A stretch of DNA of 64,000 nucleotides, taken from assembly GCA_008933735.1 (NCBI GenBank), contig WBUL01000014.1, positions 57,813 through 121,812 of the forward strand, read 5' to 3'. Under the pieces are notes generated by a model. It made no database searches, was not told where the DNA came from, and was given only the letters and a program-made list of their open reading frames with translations. Source of the DNA: Anaerolineae bacterium (GTDB lineage Bacteria > Chloroflexota > Anaerolineae > Aggregatilineales > J027). The position numbers were made by a program, and so were the translations under genes. This document shows, piece by piece, positions 27,225 to 36,314 of this stretch; position 1 is the first letter of the stretch; every line of letters begins with the position of its first letter.

Positions 27225-27406
27225 TGACGAAGATCACCAGAATTTCGACGCACAGTACAGGCAAATGTTTCTTCGCCCCGAGACTGCCTTCCATCATCGC
27301 CGAAATCCTGGTCGAAAAGATGCGATGGGCTGCTTCCGGTACGGGTTCCACTGCGGGTAACATCTGGAATCCATCACTGGGAACGAAGCCGCATTATAGG
27401 ACTTAA
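27224..27406 (+). pseudogene. Truncated gene start coupled to the RraA-like gene
   Basis: A 60-codon frame beginning MTKITRISTHSTGKCFF, overlapping the RraA stop by one base. The first residues look like a genuine gene start in an operon, but the frame soon becomes low-quality and ends, running into RHS and transposase debris. It may be the head of an enolase-superfamily or similar sugar-acid gene; I cannot establish that. Confidence 0.4.
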
Positions 27407-27493
27407 AAGGCAAGTACCCAGGCTTTTACCTATCTGGCAACTTCTCGGCGGCAAATTTCGGGAGGAGGTGCGGTATTGGGTGCAGCCTGCGGG

Positions 27494-27664
27494 CTAACGG
27501 CAATCAGGAAACGCAGACTGCCCCGATGGATCATAATTCGTGACAGGGTTATTTGTCGCGTAGGTATCCCGCGATAAGAAGCGGCCATCAGAGGGGTCAT
27601 AATATTGGGCACGCAGGCTGTACAGCCCGGCGACCTCATCGTACTGCTGACCTGATCCAGCATA
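27494..27664 (-). pseudogene. RHS-repeat core fragment
   Basis: Read on the minus strand this gives a piece of an RHS-associated core domain: GQQYDEVAGLYSLRAQYYDP, then GRFLSRDTY, then NNPVTNYDPSG. In an intact core about 20 more residues lie between the last two blocks, so there is an internal deletion, and a stop follows soon after. No RHS gene is left around it. It abuts the IS3-type remnant at about 27660. Confidence 0.75.
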
Positions 27665-27957
27665 CGGATCGTGACAGCCAATACACTGCCGATGATTATC
27701 TGACGCTGCTGAAGAAACATGGCATTCAGGTCAGCATGAGTGGTAAGGCTGATCCCTAGAACAAGGCTATGATCGAAAGTTTCTTCAGCACCCTGCGGGC
27801 GGCTCGAACAGCAGGGTTCGAGTTCATTGAAGTGTTTTACTATCGACAGCGCTTACATTTGTCGCTGGGCTACCGCAGACCGCTGGCCTATGAAGCCGAC
27901 TATTTATCCTGAAGGTGTCTCTTATTCACCCTCCACCAAATCGGGCCAAGACCAAAA
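27661..27957 (+). mobile_element. IS3-family transposase (OrfB) remnant, copy 1
   Basis: The frame reads DSQYTADDYLTLLKKHGIQV, an in-frame TAG, then ESFFSTLR, a gap, and VFYYRQRLHLSLGYRRPLAYEA before TGA at 27912. This is the C-terminal end of an IS3-type OrfB with the last catalytic Glu region, internal loss and a stop. It is followed by the element's right end (27913-27957), which is shared with the copy at 36.5 kb and runs into the flippase gene. Confidence 0.8.
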
Positions 27958-29183
27958 ATCCCGATACCGGCGACGATAGACAATATTCCTAAGACAAACA
28001 GGCTGGCCACAAAAGCGCTTAAAATCTGATACGAATTCCCATCGAACAGGATGACAGGCATACTGAGACATAAATAAATTAGCAATGCAGCACCCAGGTT
28101 GATACTGTTTACCGGGCGGTAATAATAAGCGTCTAAAACGTCACGGAGCGCTAAATAAATTGAATAAGGCGGAAAAGCTATGGCGATAATCCTTACGAAT
28201 AAAATGGTTTCTTCCAATCTTTCTCCCAGATAAAATTGGAGGACCTGGTCAGCAAATAACTCCAAAAAGAGTGTCCCTGCTATCCCTACTGCCAAAACAA
28301 AAATCATGAGTTTAATTAGCAGCTTTCGCAAGCGTTTGATTTCACCTTTTCCTAGCAGCTCACTCGAGTAGGGAAAAATCACATTACTGACCGGTGCAAA
28401 AGCCGTCCCCAATATATTTAAAACAGAGATAGCAAAGGCAACCTGCCCTGCTATTTCAACCCCTTGAGCATGACTGCTAAAAGTGGCGGGTAAGGCAAAC
28501 AGCACCCCAAAAAAGAAAGTCCCCGGCACACGTCCAATTCCATAACCTAACAGTTCCTGGGTAGTTTGCCTATCCATAGCGTGAAGCTGGATTTCGTACA
28601 GAAGGATATGACTAATAATACCTATTTCGAAGATAAGCATAAACGCGCCAAGCGCCAATAAACCTTTCTCCACCGAATACGAAAATAGCCCAAAGGCTGC
28701 AATAGGCAGAAAACCGATAGTCAGGACTTGCCATAGGCTGGCTAACCGGATGCGAAGCATTCCTATCAGATAGCCTTGAATAACAGCATGGAGAGACAAA
28801 GCGAGCAGATTAATTGCGATTGGCAGGATAAGGGGTTGGTAATTGGGGTTATCAAAAAACAGCAGGCTGAAAGTATCATCAAATATTATAAGAATAATAA
28901 AAGCACTGATGCTGGTGAATAGCATGATCACCAGTCCACTCAGGAAATAACGGCTGCGTGTGGTTATTTCTATCCGCGCCTGGTGATAGGCCAGATAGCG
29001 CTTCAAGGATATGCCCAGCCCCACAAACACAATTGGGATAATAAGGGAAAGAATACGCCGTGTAAGAGCATATTCAGCAAACCCTTCCGTTCCCCACAAG
29101 TGTTTTGCCAATCGGAAGAGAAAAAGAGTGCTGAACAGCGTAATCACTTCCGAACTAAGTGAAAAAAAATAGTCCTGCCGCAT
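27900..29183 (-). CDS. Wzx-type polysaccharide flippase
   Basis: A 427-residue membrane protein with about 12 hydrophobic helices, of the MATE/MOP-type polysaccharide flippase group. It would flip the undecaprenyl-linked repeat unit outward. The last 15-18 residues (from about GLGPIWWRVNKRHLQDK) are read through the right end of the IS3 remnant, so the original C-terminus was replaced. The helical core looks complete and the protein may still work. It is followed upstream by a GT4 gene with a two-base gap. Confidence 0.87.
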   Translation of the reverse strand: MRQDYFFSLSSEVITLFSTLFLFRLAKHLWGTEGFAEYALTRRILSLIIPIVFVGLGISLKRYLAYHQARIEITTRSRYFLSGLVIMLFTSISAFIILIIFDDTFSLLFFDNPNYQPLILPIAINLLALSLHAVIQGYLIGMLRIRLASLWQVLTIGFLPIAAFGLFSYSVEKGLLALGAFMLIFEIGIISHILLYEIQLHAMDRQTTQELLGYGIGRVPGTFFFGVLFALPATFSSHAQGVEIAGQVAFAISVLNILGTAFAPVSNVIFPYSSELLGKGEIKRLRKLLIKLMIFVLAVGIAGTLFLELFADQVLQFYLGERLEETILFVRIIAIAFPPYSIYLALRDVLDAYYYRPVNSINLGAALLIYLCLSMPVILFDGNSYQILSAFVASLFVLGILSIVAGIGIFGLGPIWWRVNKRHLQDK

Positions 29184-29185
29184 TT

Positions 29186-30418
29186 TTAGCTACACAAAAC
29201 AGCTTCTAAGCGATTGGCTAACAGGGCAATATCATGATATTGCTTGAGGTAACGCAGCCCATTTTGACCTAAGGCCGCTCTTTCTTCTGGGGTTAAGCTC
29301 ACAAGTCTTTGGATGGCTTCTGCTAGAGACTGCGGGTTTTCCGTAGGAGTGACAAACCCGGCGTTGGCTTCGGCAACAGGATTTCCTGGGGTCAACCCCG
29401 CAAACAGGATCGGACGCTGTGAGGCAAGATAAGTTATCAGCTTATTAGTGCTGATGCCATATTCATACAGTTTGAAGTTTCGCATTCCCATGATAAAAGC
29501 ATCCGCCTGCGCCATTACCCGACTAAGTTCGGATTTTGGGACAACAGGATGAAAATTCACGTTCTCCAGACCCATCCGCCGTACTTTTTCCTCCAGGCGC
29601 GGTTTATCTGTCCCATCGCCGACAATGATAAACTGAACAGGAATATGCTTTACAAGGGCGGCTGCTTCAATGATCGTATCAAGATCATTTGACCACACGA
29701 TACCCCCGGTATACATGATGGTAAAAAGCTCCTGCTTGTGTTTGCCTGCATACGGGGGCAGGTCGTGATAATGAGCCAGATTAGCCCCGTGTGGTATCCA
29801 AACCAGTTTTTCATTTGGGATACCGCGTGGATGGGTATAAACATTCAAATAACGATGCAACACGATAATATTAACAGCATGTTGCATTAAAAATTTTTCC
29901 AGGGCGTAAAGACTCTTCGCAACCCTGCTTTCAGCAGACAGCTTCCCAAACTCAATTAAGGTTTCAGGCCACAAATCGGTGATTTCAAAATAGAATCTTG
30001 CGTGTTTTAGGAGAGAAACGAGATAAGCCAAAAAAGCTGCAAAGGGGTGGACAGTCACGCCAATGATAACATCTGGTTTACCCCTGAAACTCGCCAGCCC
30101 AGCGCCTAAGCAATAGGTCAGCATATTCACCACTCGTCGCCAATCATTTTTCTGATATGGGAAAGTTCTTAGCCAGGTAAAACGCACGCCTTGAATCCTT
30201 TCGCTACGGTAAAAGTTAAAGTGGTACGTGCGTGTTTCCTGGAACGTATAGTGGCTGAAACTCGCAGCAAAGATGGTGACCTGATGCCCTTTTTTGACCA
30301 GTTCGGCTGCTAAATCGAACGTGCGGGTTGCTTGTCGTTCTGGTGGGTCGGCATAGTGATTATAAATCCAAATGTTCAAATGACCCCCTAAAGCCATTTT
30401 TCTTTTTGTGGATGTCAT
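29186..30418 (-). CDS. Glycosyltransferase family 4 (WbuB/WcaI-like)
   Basis: A 410-residue GT-B glycosyltransferase. The N-terminus carries NIWIYNHYADPPERQATRTF, a pattern seen in WbuB-like enzymes, and the C-terminal domain has IMYTGGI, FIIVGDGTDKP and the block MGMRNFKLYEYGISTNKLI. It would act in the cytoplasm on the repeat unit of the first locus. ATG at 30418 lies only 15 bases from the divergent methyltransferase start; an internal ATG at 30397 would leave more room for promoters. Confidence 0.88.
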   Translation of the reverse strand: MTSTKRKMALGGHLNIWIYNHYADPPERQATRTFDLAAELVKKGHQVTIFAASFSHYTFQETRTYHFNFYRSERIQGVRFTWLRTFPYQKNDWRRVVNMLTYCLGAGLASFRGKPDVIIGVTVHPFAAFLAYLVSLLKHARFYFEITDLWPETLIEFGKLSAESRVAKSLYALEKFLMQHAVNIIVLHRYLNVYTHPRGIPNEKLVWIPHGANLAHYHDLPPYAGKHKQELFTIMYTGGIVWSNDLDTIIEAAALVKHIPVQFIIVGDGTDKPRLEEKVRRMGLENVNFHPVVPKSELSRVMAQADAFIMGMRNFKLYEYGISTNKLITYLASQRPILFAGLTPGNPVAEANAGFVTPTENPQSLAEAIQRLVSLTPEERAALGQNGLRYLKQYHDIALLANRLEAVLCS

Positions 30419-30433
30419 TATATACTGTTCGTG

Positions 30434-31192
30434 ATGAAGGGTGTTGAAGCTATTTCAATGAAAAATTTTCGCACATCAGTAGAAATGGAAGTAGGAAAGG
30501 CAATTGCCCAGATCTTCCTTGCATCTCCTGACCCTATAGAAACCAAATTGGAGAATTTTCCTAAATATGTCCGTCGTCAGCATCTAAAGCGCTTCTTGGC
30601 ATTTTATGAGCTGTTTAAATTGGCGTTGCCCGTCAAAGGCTCCATCATGGACTGTGGCGTGTATAAGGGCTTTAGCTTGATGACGTGGGCAAAGTTAAGC
30701 ACTATTCTGGAGCCAGAAAATCTGACACGGCGCATTTATGGATTTGACACCTTTGAAGGTTTCCCTTCATTTCATGAGAAGGATGTCAACGGGTTTCATG
30801 AAACCAAACCCGGTCAATTTGAAACGGACTCCTATTCGGAACTGCAAAAGCTGATTACAGAATATGACCGTGACCGTTTTCTGGGGCACATTGACAAGGT
30901 ACATCTCGTACCTGGCGATGCTGTTCAGACGATCCCAACCTTCATTGAACAACATCCTCATCTGGTGGTGAGTATCCTGTTTTTGGATTTTGACCTGTAC
31001 GAACCTACTCGTGTTGCCCTGGAAACCTTTTTACCAAGAATGCCAAAAGGGGCAGTGTTAGCTTTTGATGAACTTGATAATCCGCTCTGGCCTGGTGAAA
31101 CCCAGGCCTTGATCGATACAGTGGGAATTTCACACTTACGCTTACAACGACTAGAGTGGGATCCTTATATTGGATTTGCAATTCTAGAGTAA
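30434..31192 (+). CDS. TylF/MycF-type sugar O-methyltransferase
   Basis: A SAM- and metal-dependent methyltransferase of the macrocin-O-methyltransferase family (252 residues). Visible features are MDCGVYKGFSLMTWA for the SAM site, GFDTFEGFP, and the metal-binding acids in LFLDFDLYEPT and FDELDNP. Family members methylate sugar hydroxyls, so it may decorate a sugar of the polysaccharide. The ATG at 30434 was chosen, though ATG at 30458 is possible. It opens a + operon of five genes in which several stops and starts overlap. Confidence 0.88.
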   Translation: MKGVEAISMKNFRTSVEMEVGKAIAQIFLASPDPIETKLENFPKYVRRQHLKRFLAFYELFKLALPVKGSIMDCGVYKGFSLMTWAKLSTILEPENLTRRIYGFDTFEGFPSFHEKDVNGFHETKPGQFETDSYSELQKLITEYDRDRFLGHIDKVHLVPGDAVQTIPTFIEQHPHLVVSILFLDFDLYEPTRVALETFLPRMPKGAVLAFDELDNPLWPGETQALIDTVGISHLRLQRLEWDPYIGFAILE

Positions 31193-31196
31193 GATT

Positions 31197-32009
31197 ATGC
31201 AATCTCAAGAATTAACTGCATTTGCTCGGCACTTGCGGCTGCGTGTTCTGAACATGGTTAGCCAAGCGAAAAGTTCCCATATTGGTGGAAATTATTCCAT
31301 AGCAGAACTAATAGCAGTATTGTATGGAACTATTTTGCGGGTTGACCCCTCTAATCCCCATTGGAAGAACCGTGACCGTTTTATTCTGAGCAAAGGTCAT
31401 GCTTGTGCTATTTTATATGCCGCTCTTGCAGAAAAAGGCTTCTTTTCACCTGATTTGTTAGATACCTTCTATCAAAATGGGTCTCTATTGATAGGTCATG
31501 TCTCTCATCACGTACCCGGAGTCGAAATCTCAACTGGTTCACTGGGGCATGGCCTTCCAATTGGGGTTGGAATGGCGTTGGACGGCAAACGAAGCCACTC
31601 TCCGTATCGCGTGTTCGTCCTCATGAGTGATGGGGAGTGTGACACAGGCACAGTTTGGGAAGCCGCTTTATTTGCCCATCATCACCATTTAGATAATTTG
31701 ACCGTGATTGTGGACTACAATAAGATACAAAGCCTCGATAGAGTTCAAAAAACCCTTGATTTAGAGCCGTTTGTCGACAAATGGCGTGCCTTTGGATGGC
31801 AAGTACACGAAATTGATGGGCATGACATTGAGGAAATTCAATCGGCTCTGCTGCAACTCCCCATTATAAATGGATTTCCTAGCTGTATTATTGCCCATAC
31901 CATCAAAGGTAAAGGGGTTAGTTTCATGGAAAATGAAGTTCTGTGGCATTATCGTTCTCCACAGGGAGAAGAATTCGATGCTGCCTTACAGGAACTTCAA
32001 TCTATCTGA
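31197..32009 (+). CDS. Transketolase-like N-terminal subunit
   Basis: The thiamine-diphosphate-binding half of a split transketolase (270 residues). It has SKGHACAILYAAL, GSLGHGLPIGVG and the TPP motif (DGECDTG to DYNKIQS). Its partner, carrying the pyrimidine-binding and C-terminal domains, is encoded next with the stop and start overlapping (TGATG). In a polysaccharide cluster such a pair probably builds or rearranges a special sugar skeleton rather than serving the pentose phosphate pathway. Confidence 0.93.
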   Translation: MQSQELTAFARHLRLRVLNMVSQAKSSHIGGNYSIAELIAVLYGTILRVDPSNPHWKNRDRFILSKGHACAILYAALAEKGFFSPDLLDTFYQNGSLLIGHVSHHVPGVEISTGSLGHGLPIGVGMALDGKRSHSPYRVFVLMSDGECDTGTVWEAALFAHHHHLDNLTVIVDYNKIQSLDRVQKTLDLEPFVDKWRAFGWQVHEIDGHDIEEIQSALLQLPIINGFPSCIIAHTIKGKGVSFMENEVLWHYRSPQGEEFDAALQELQSI

Positions 32010-32941
32010 TGAGAACCGCGTTCATCAATACATTGCTGGAGGCCGCTAAGCAAGACGAGCGAATCATGTTGGTAGTTGGCGATTTGGGGTTTGGCGTAAC
32101 CGCCAGTTTTGCGAATGAATTACCTGGGCAGTACGTTAACGCAGGCATCGCAGAACAGAACATGATCGGGCTAGCGGTTGGGTTAGCCTTAAGCGGCAAA
32201 ATTGTATTTACTTATTCTATTGCTAATTTCCCCACGATACGCTGTTTGGAGCAGATACGCAACGATGTTTGTTACCACAACGCAAATGTCAAAATTGTGA
32301 GCATTGGGGGCGGGCTGTCCTATGGATCATTAGGCATGTCTCATCATGCTGTAGAAGATTTGGCGATTATGCGGATTCTGCCGCATATGACGGTTATTGC
32401 GCCGGGTGATCCTGTTGAGACAGCCTTAGCAACGCAAGCGGCGATAAAACACCCCGGCCCGGTTTACCTTCGGCTAGGGCGGGCAAATGAGCCAGTGGTG
32501 CATCAAAAAACCTTCAACTTTCAAATTGGGCGGGCTATCCCGGTCTGTACGGGGAAGGATGCAACCCTGATTGTGACAGGCGGCTTGCTCCAAGAAGCAG
32601 TGTTAGCCGCCCAGGTATTGAAAACCAATGGTATTGAGGTAGGGGTTATCAGTATGCCTACTCTTAAACCATTAGACGTAGAAGCAGTGCTGGCAGTATC
32701 GCAACGGACAGACCGGATTTTTACTTTAGAAGAACACAGTATTCTAGGAGGCTTAGGGGGTGCTGTTGCCGAAATCCTCTTAGAATCAGGGATACGGCTA
32801 AAATGCTTTAAACGTCTGGGGCTGAAAGATGCCTACACCACAGTCGCTGGAGAACAGACTTATCTTAAAGAAGTTCATGGACTTGATAGCCAAAGCATCG
32901 CACGAGTTATCGAAGCAGTGGTAAAACAAGGTGAAAAATGA
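32009..32941 (+). CDS. Transketolase-like C-terminal subunit
   Basis: The second half of the split transketolase (310 residues). The open frame reaches back to 31943, but the ATG at 32009 overlapping the previous stop gives MRTAFINTLLEAA, the normal start. The pyrimidine-binding region has VNAGIAEQNMIGLAVGLAL with the catalytic Glu, and the C-terminal domain has FTLEEHSILGGLGGAVAE. Its stop overlaps the aminotransferase start (ATGA). Confidence 0.93.
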   Translation: MRTAFINTLLEAAKQDERIMLVVGDLGFGVTASFANELPGQYVNAGIAEQNMIGLAVGLALSGKIVFTYSIANFPTIRCLEQIRNDVCYHNANVKIVSIGGGLSYGSLGMSHHAVEDLAIMRILPHMTVIAPGDPVETALATQAAIKHPGPVYLRLGRANEPVVHQKTFNFQIGRAIPVCTGKDATLIVTGGLLQEAVLAAQVLKTNGIEVGVISMPTLKPLDVEAVLAVSQRTDRIFTLEEHSILGGLGGAVAEILLESGIRLKCFKRLGLKDAYTTVAGEQTYLKEVHGLDSQSIARVIEAVVKQGEK

Positions 32942-34065
32942 CCGATTGGACAGTGCGATTTATAGATTATCCTCAACAGTATCAAAAATTGAGAAACGAA
33001 ATTCTGGAAATAGTGGACACGCTCTTGAGTCGTGGAGATGTGATGCTTCGCCAACAACTTCATGATTTTGAAGCTCACTTCGCAGAATTTGTTGGAACTG
33101 AATATGCTATAGGGGTTAGTAACTGCACAGATGCTCTCTATTTGGTTCTAAAAGCAGCAGGCGTTGGTGAAAATGATGAGGTCATTACTGTATCTCATAC
33201 TTTCGTTGCTACTCTCGCTGCTATTCATCGTGTTGGCGCGACCCCTGTTCTGATAGATATAGGGGATGACCATCTGATAGATGTTGAGTTAATTGAAGCA
33301 GCCATTACCCCACGTACCAAAGTCATCATGCCCGTTCAGCTTAATGGGCGAGTTTGTGATATGGAGCGGCTACTTGGTATAGCTGAAAAATATCAATTGC
33401 AGGTGATTGAAGACGCGGCACAGGCATTAGGCGGGAAGTATAAAGGGACCAAGGCGGGTGCATTTGGATTAGCAGGATGTTTTAGTTTTTATCCTGCCAA
33501 GCTGTTAGGAACGTATGGCGATGCCGGCGCTATTACCACCAACAGCCCTGAATTAACCGAAAAAATTAAACTGCTGCGTAATCACGGACGGCTGCCAGAT
33601 GGAGATTTAGCTGGATGGTCTTTCAATCATCGAATGGATAATCTCCACGCGGCATGGCTTGACTTAAAGTTGAACTATGTCCCATCATGGATTGAGCGCC
33701 GCCGTGAAATTGCTTCTATTTATCATCAATACTTAGGGGATATTTCTGAAGTCGTGCTTCCGCCTGCTCCTATGGAGGAGGATGCTCACTTTGATGTCTT
33801 TCAAAATTATGAAATGGAAGCCGAAAATCGGGATGGCTTAAGAAGCTATTTAACTGAGTGTGGCATTGAAACTCTGCTGCCCTGGGGTGGAAAGGCAGTT
33901 CACCAATTTCCGTTACTGAACCTTTCTGATATTCAGTTGCCCCGCACGGAAGCAATCCTAGCAAAAGCCCTTATGCTGCCTCTGCACTGCGAATTATCAG
34001 ATGCACAAGTTCGCTATGTCGCTGACTGTGTTCGGGGTTTTTATGCGCGAAATAGTAGATTTTAG
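32938..34065 (+). CDS. DegT/DnrJ/EryC1/StrS sugar aminotransferase
   Basis: A PLP-dependent nucleotide-sugar aminotransferase of 375 residues. The sequence shows YAIGVSNCTDALYLVLKAAG near the cofactor, VIEDAAQALGGKYKG, and FYPAKLLGTYGDAGA with the PLP lysine. It overlaps the transketolase gene by four bases, which suggests that it aminates the keto product of a pathway that includes the transketolase. Members of this family usually make 3- or 4-amino sugars. Confidence 0.93.
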   Translation: MTDWTVRFIDYPQQYQKLRNEILEIVDTLLSRGDVMLRQQLHDFEAHFAEFVGTEYAIGVSNCTDALYLVLKAAGVGENDEVITVSHTFVATLAAIHRVGATPVLIDIGDDHLIDVELIEAAITPRTKVIMPVQLNGRVCDMERLLGIAEKYQLQVIEDAAQALGGKYKGTKAGAFGLAGCFSFYPAKLLGTYGDAGAITTNSPELTEKIKLLRNHGRLPDGDLAGWSFNHRMDNLHAAWLDLKLNYVPSWIERRREIASIYHQYLGDISEVVLPPAPMEEDAHFDVFQNYEMEAENRDGLRSYLTECGIETLLPWGGKAVHQFPLLNLSDIQLPRTEAILAKALMLPLHCELSDAQVRYVADCVRGFYARNSRF

Positions 34066-34816
34066 TTCCGTTACTGAAATTCCCGGCAGCAGGGCAACTT
34101 CTGAACAGCTTGCCCGGTTATCTCAGCGTTATGATTTTGCTCGCAGCTTCGTGGAAGGAAATCGGGTGCTGGAGGTAGGTTGTGGGGCTGGAATTGGACT
34201 TGGCTACCTGAGCCACACAGCGCAACAGGTGGTTGGGGGTGATTATACCCCCGCGCTGTTACAAGTTGCCCAAAAAACCTATCATGCCAAACTGCCGCTT
34301 GTGCGGTTGGATGCCCATGCCTTGCCCTTTGCAGCGTACAGCTTCGATGTGATCATCTTGTTTGAGGCTATTTATTATTTAACCGATGCATTCCAATTTG
34401 TACAGGATTCTCGTCGGGTATTAGCGCCAGGAGGAATACTTCTTATAGGAACAGTGAACCGTGAATGGGATGGGTTTTCGCCCAGCCCATTCAGCCAATA
34501 CTACTATTCCCAGGCCGAACTTTTTGAACTCCTCATGGAAGCAGGTTTTAAGAATATCGAACTCTACGGCGGATTTCCCGTGCAGAAGGACAGTATTAAA
34601 CAACGGCTTATTCAACGGGTGCGGCGTGTATTTGTTACGTGGGGGTTAATGCCAAAAACCCTACAAGGTAGAGCATTTCTTAAACGGCTTGTTTATGGCA
34701 AACTCAAACCAATACCTGCCCAATTAACCGAAGTCAGCGCAGATAGTCCTGTTCCACTTGCCAATCCGAATATAGTTTATACTATTCTCTATGCGGTTGC
34801 TGAGAATACCCTGTGA
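34043..34816 (+). CDS. Class I SAM-dependent methyltransferase
   Basis: A 257-residue methyltransferase with motif I VLEVGCGAGIGLGYL and the acidic GGDYTP, then motif LLIGTVN after the post-core strand. The frame is open from 34001 but ATG at 34043 is the natural start, overlapping the aminotransferase end by 23 bases. It may methylate the amino sugar made by the preceding enzymes (N- or O-methylation cannot be told). Its 3' end overlaps the convergent ligase-like gene by 35 bases. Confidence 0.85.
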   Translation: MREIVDFSSVTEIPGSRATSEQLARLSQRYDFARSFVEGNRVLEVGCGAGIGLGYLSHTAQQVVGGDYTPALLQVAQKTYHAKLPLVRLDAHALPFAAYSFDVIILFEAIYYLTDAFQFVQDSRRVLAPGGILLIGTVNREWDGFSPSPFSQYYYSQAELFELLMEAGFKNIELYGGFPVQKDSIKQRLIQRVRRVFVTWGLMPKTLQGRAFLKRLVYGKLKPIPAQLTEVSADSPVPLANPNIVYTILYAVAENTL

Positions 34817-35960
34817 CCATTCCCATCACAATCCAAAACAGGAGGGCCGGTCGGGAAGCCCATAACGGCATATCAAACAGGGCATTGGCCAAAATCGTGA
34901 TGTAAGCGGCACAAATAACCGCTGCTACCCAATCTTTATTCAGGGCCGTTTTAACCGCAAGATGGAGCACAGTAAATGCCAAAAGAATATAAATCAGACC
35001 TATGGGAATTCCCATTTCGACTATCCAGTGCAGGTAGAGATTATGGGCGTGATCCGTTTTTGTTAGTAAATAATAATCTTCCATGATTTCTGGGGTCGCA
35101 GCGGAGGGAATGTATCGGGCATAGATTGGATGCTTTTTGATGGCCGTTGCGTAATTCCCAACGCCAACACCGGTTATAGGCGAATCTTCTACAAGGTATA
35201 GACTCCCAATCCATATCCCCAACCGACCTTCAATAGCTCGTTCGGTTTCAAATGAAACCGGGCTGAGTTGATCTCGAATCACAAACCCTACCGGAAGCAA
35301 GAGCAGAATCAGAAGCGAGGTGAGCCATAACGAAATATGAATGGAGCGGAATACTACAAAAAAATATACGCCCAAAATAGCTGCAATCAGAGCGGCTTGA
35401 GACGATGTTCTGCGTAAGGAAAGCAGAATGAAATAAGCCAAAACCAAACTGATAGTCATAAAAACTATGCGCTGCCAAATTCTTTTTGATTGCATCAATA
35501 CAGGCATTAGGATAAGAATAGGCGCTAAGTAGCCACCTAAAATGTTCGGATTCGCCTCTACCATGCCGTAGCCCAGCAAAATATCAAGCGCAATTGCCAG
35601 CGCAGTCAGTCCTAACGCCAATATCAGCCAGCGCAGAAGCGAAGGATAAAAATAAACTGCATTCGCTACTACACAATAGCTATTAAGCCCCGCCAAAATA
35701 TAAATGACAAAATGGAGCTGGCTGTGTGAGGGGAAATGCCAAGCTAAGGAAAGGAGTAAGCCGAAACTCGCAAGTAAAATAATAGTTGCCAGTATGCGAG
35801 TCTGAAAAATAATCTTTTTAAGATAGTAAAAGCGTAAAATACCCAACATCAGGTAACTAAGAAGTGCAATGAGTCCCCATATCACTGGAGAATTCACGGC
35901 TAAACCTGAGAGAATAAGGACTATCCCAAGCTCGTAAACTGCCCATGTTTTTACTTTCAA
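34782..35960 (-). CDS. O-antigen ligase/polymerase family membrane protein
   Basis: A 392-residue membrane protein of the WaaL/Wzy_C superfamily. About ten hydrophobic segments are separated by the large outer loop with SPITGVGVGNYATAI and DHAHNLYLHWIVEMGI, the family's conserved H-N block. It could polymerise the chain or attach it to a carrier. The first locus thus has two such proteins (this and the Wzy-like one at 23964), of distinct families. Confidence 0.88.
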   Translation of the reverse strand: MKVKTWAVYELGIVLILSGLAVNSPVIWGLIALLSYLMLGILRFYYLKKIIFQTRILATIILLASFGLLLSLAWHFPSHSQLHFVIYILAGLNSYCVVANAVYFYPSLLRWLILALGLTALAIALDILLGYGMVEANPNILGGYLAPILILMPVLMQSKRIWQRIVFMTISLVLAYFILLSLRRTSSQAALIAAILGVYFFVVFRSIHISLWLTSLLILLLLPVGFVIRDQLSPVSFETERAIEGRLGIWIGSLYLVEDSPITGVGVGNYATAIKKHPIYARYIPSAATPEIMEDYYLLTKTDHAHNLYLHWIVEMGIPIGLIYILLAFTVLHLAVKTALNKDWVAAVICAAYITILANALFDMPLWASRPALLFWIVMGMVTGYSQQPHRE

Positions 35961-36298
35961 TCGGCTAAAGACATACCTTACACATCTTCGTATCAGGAAT
36001 CTGCTTCTTTAAGACCGCAATATCATCATAATATAAAATACAGCCATCAGCGGCAGCGGTTTTGTGATGTTTCGCCTAGAGGGTGCGATCATACAAGGTG
36101 CTTATTTGAGTAAACGACACTTTCACATAGTTGCATTCTTCTCACAATACGATGGTTTTCTAAAGTTACGAGTCGCTGTCAACCTCCTTAAAGCCTCGTA
36201 TGGAAGGGACTTAACCCTCCCTATACTCATAAAAGACTACTCCACCTGGGGCGTGTTTGCAAACTATAGCCAGAGCAAGATGGAGGCAATGGTGAGCA
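35961..36298. other. Gap upstream of the second IS3 remnant
   Basis: No convincing gene. A + frame from 36064 to 36348 runs partly into IS3 OrfA sequence in the wrong frame and is probably not real. The promoter of the ligase-like gene (-) should lie at 35961-36060. Confidence 0.4.
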
Positions 36299-36314
36299 TG
36301 GCCGCGAGCGCAGC

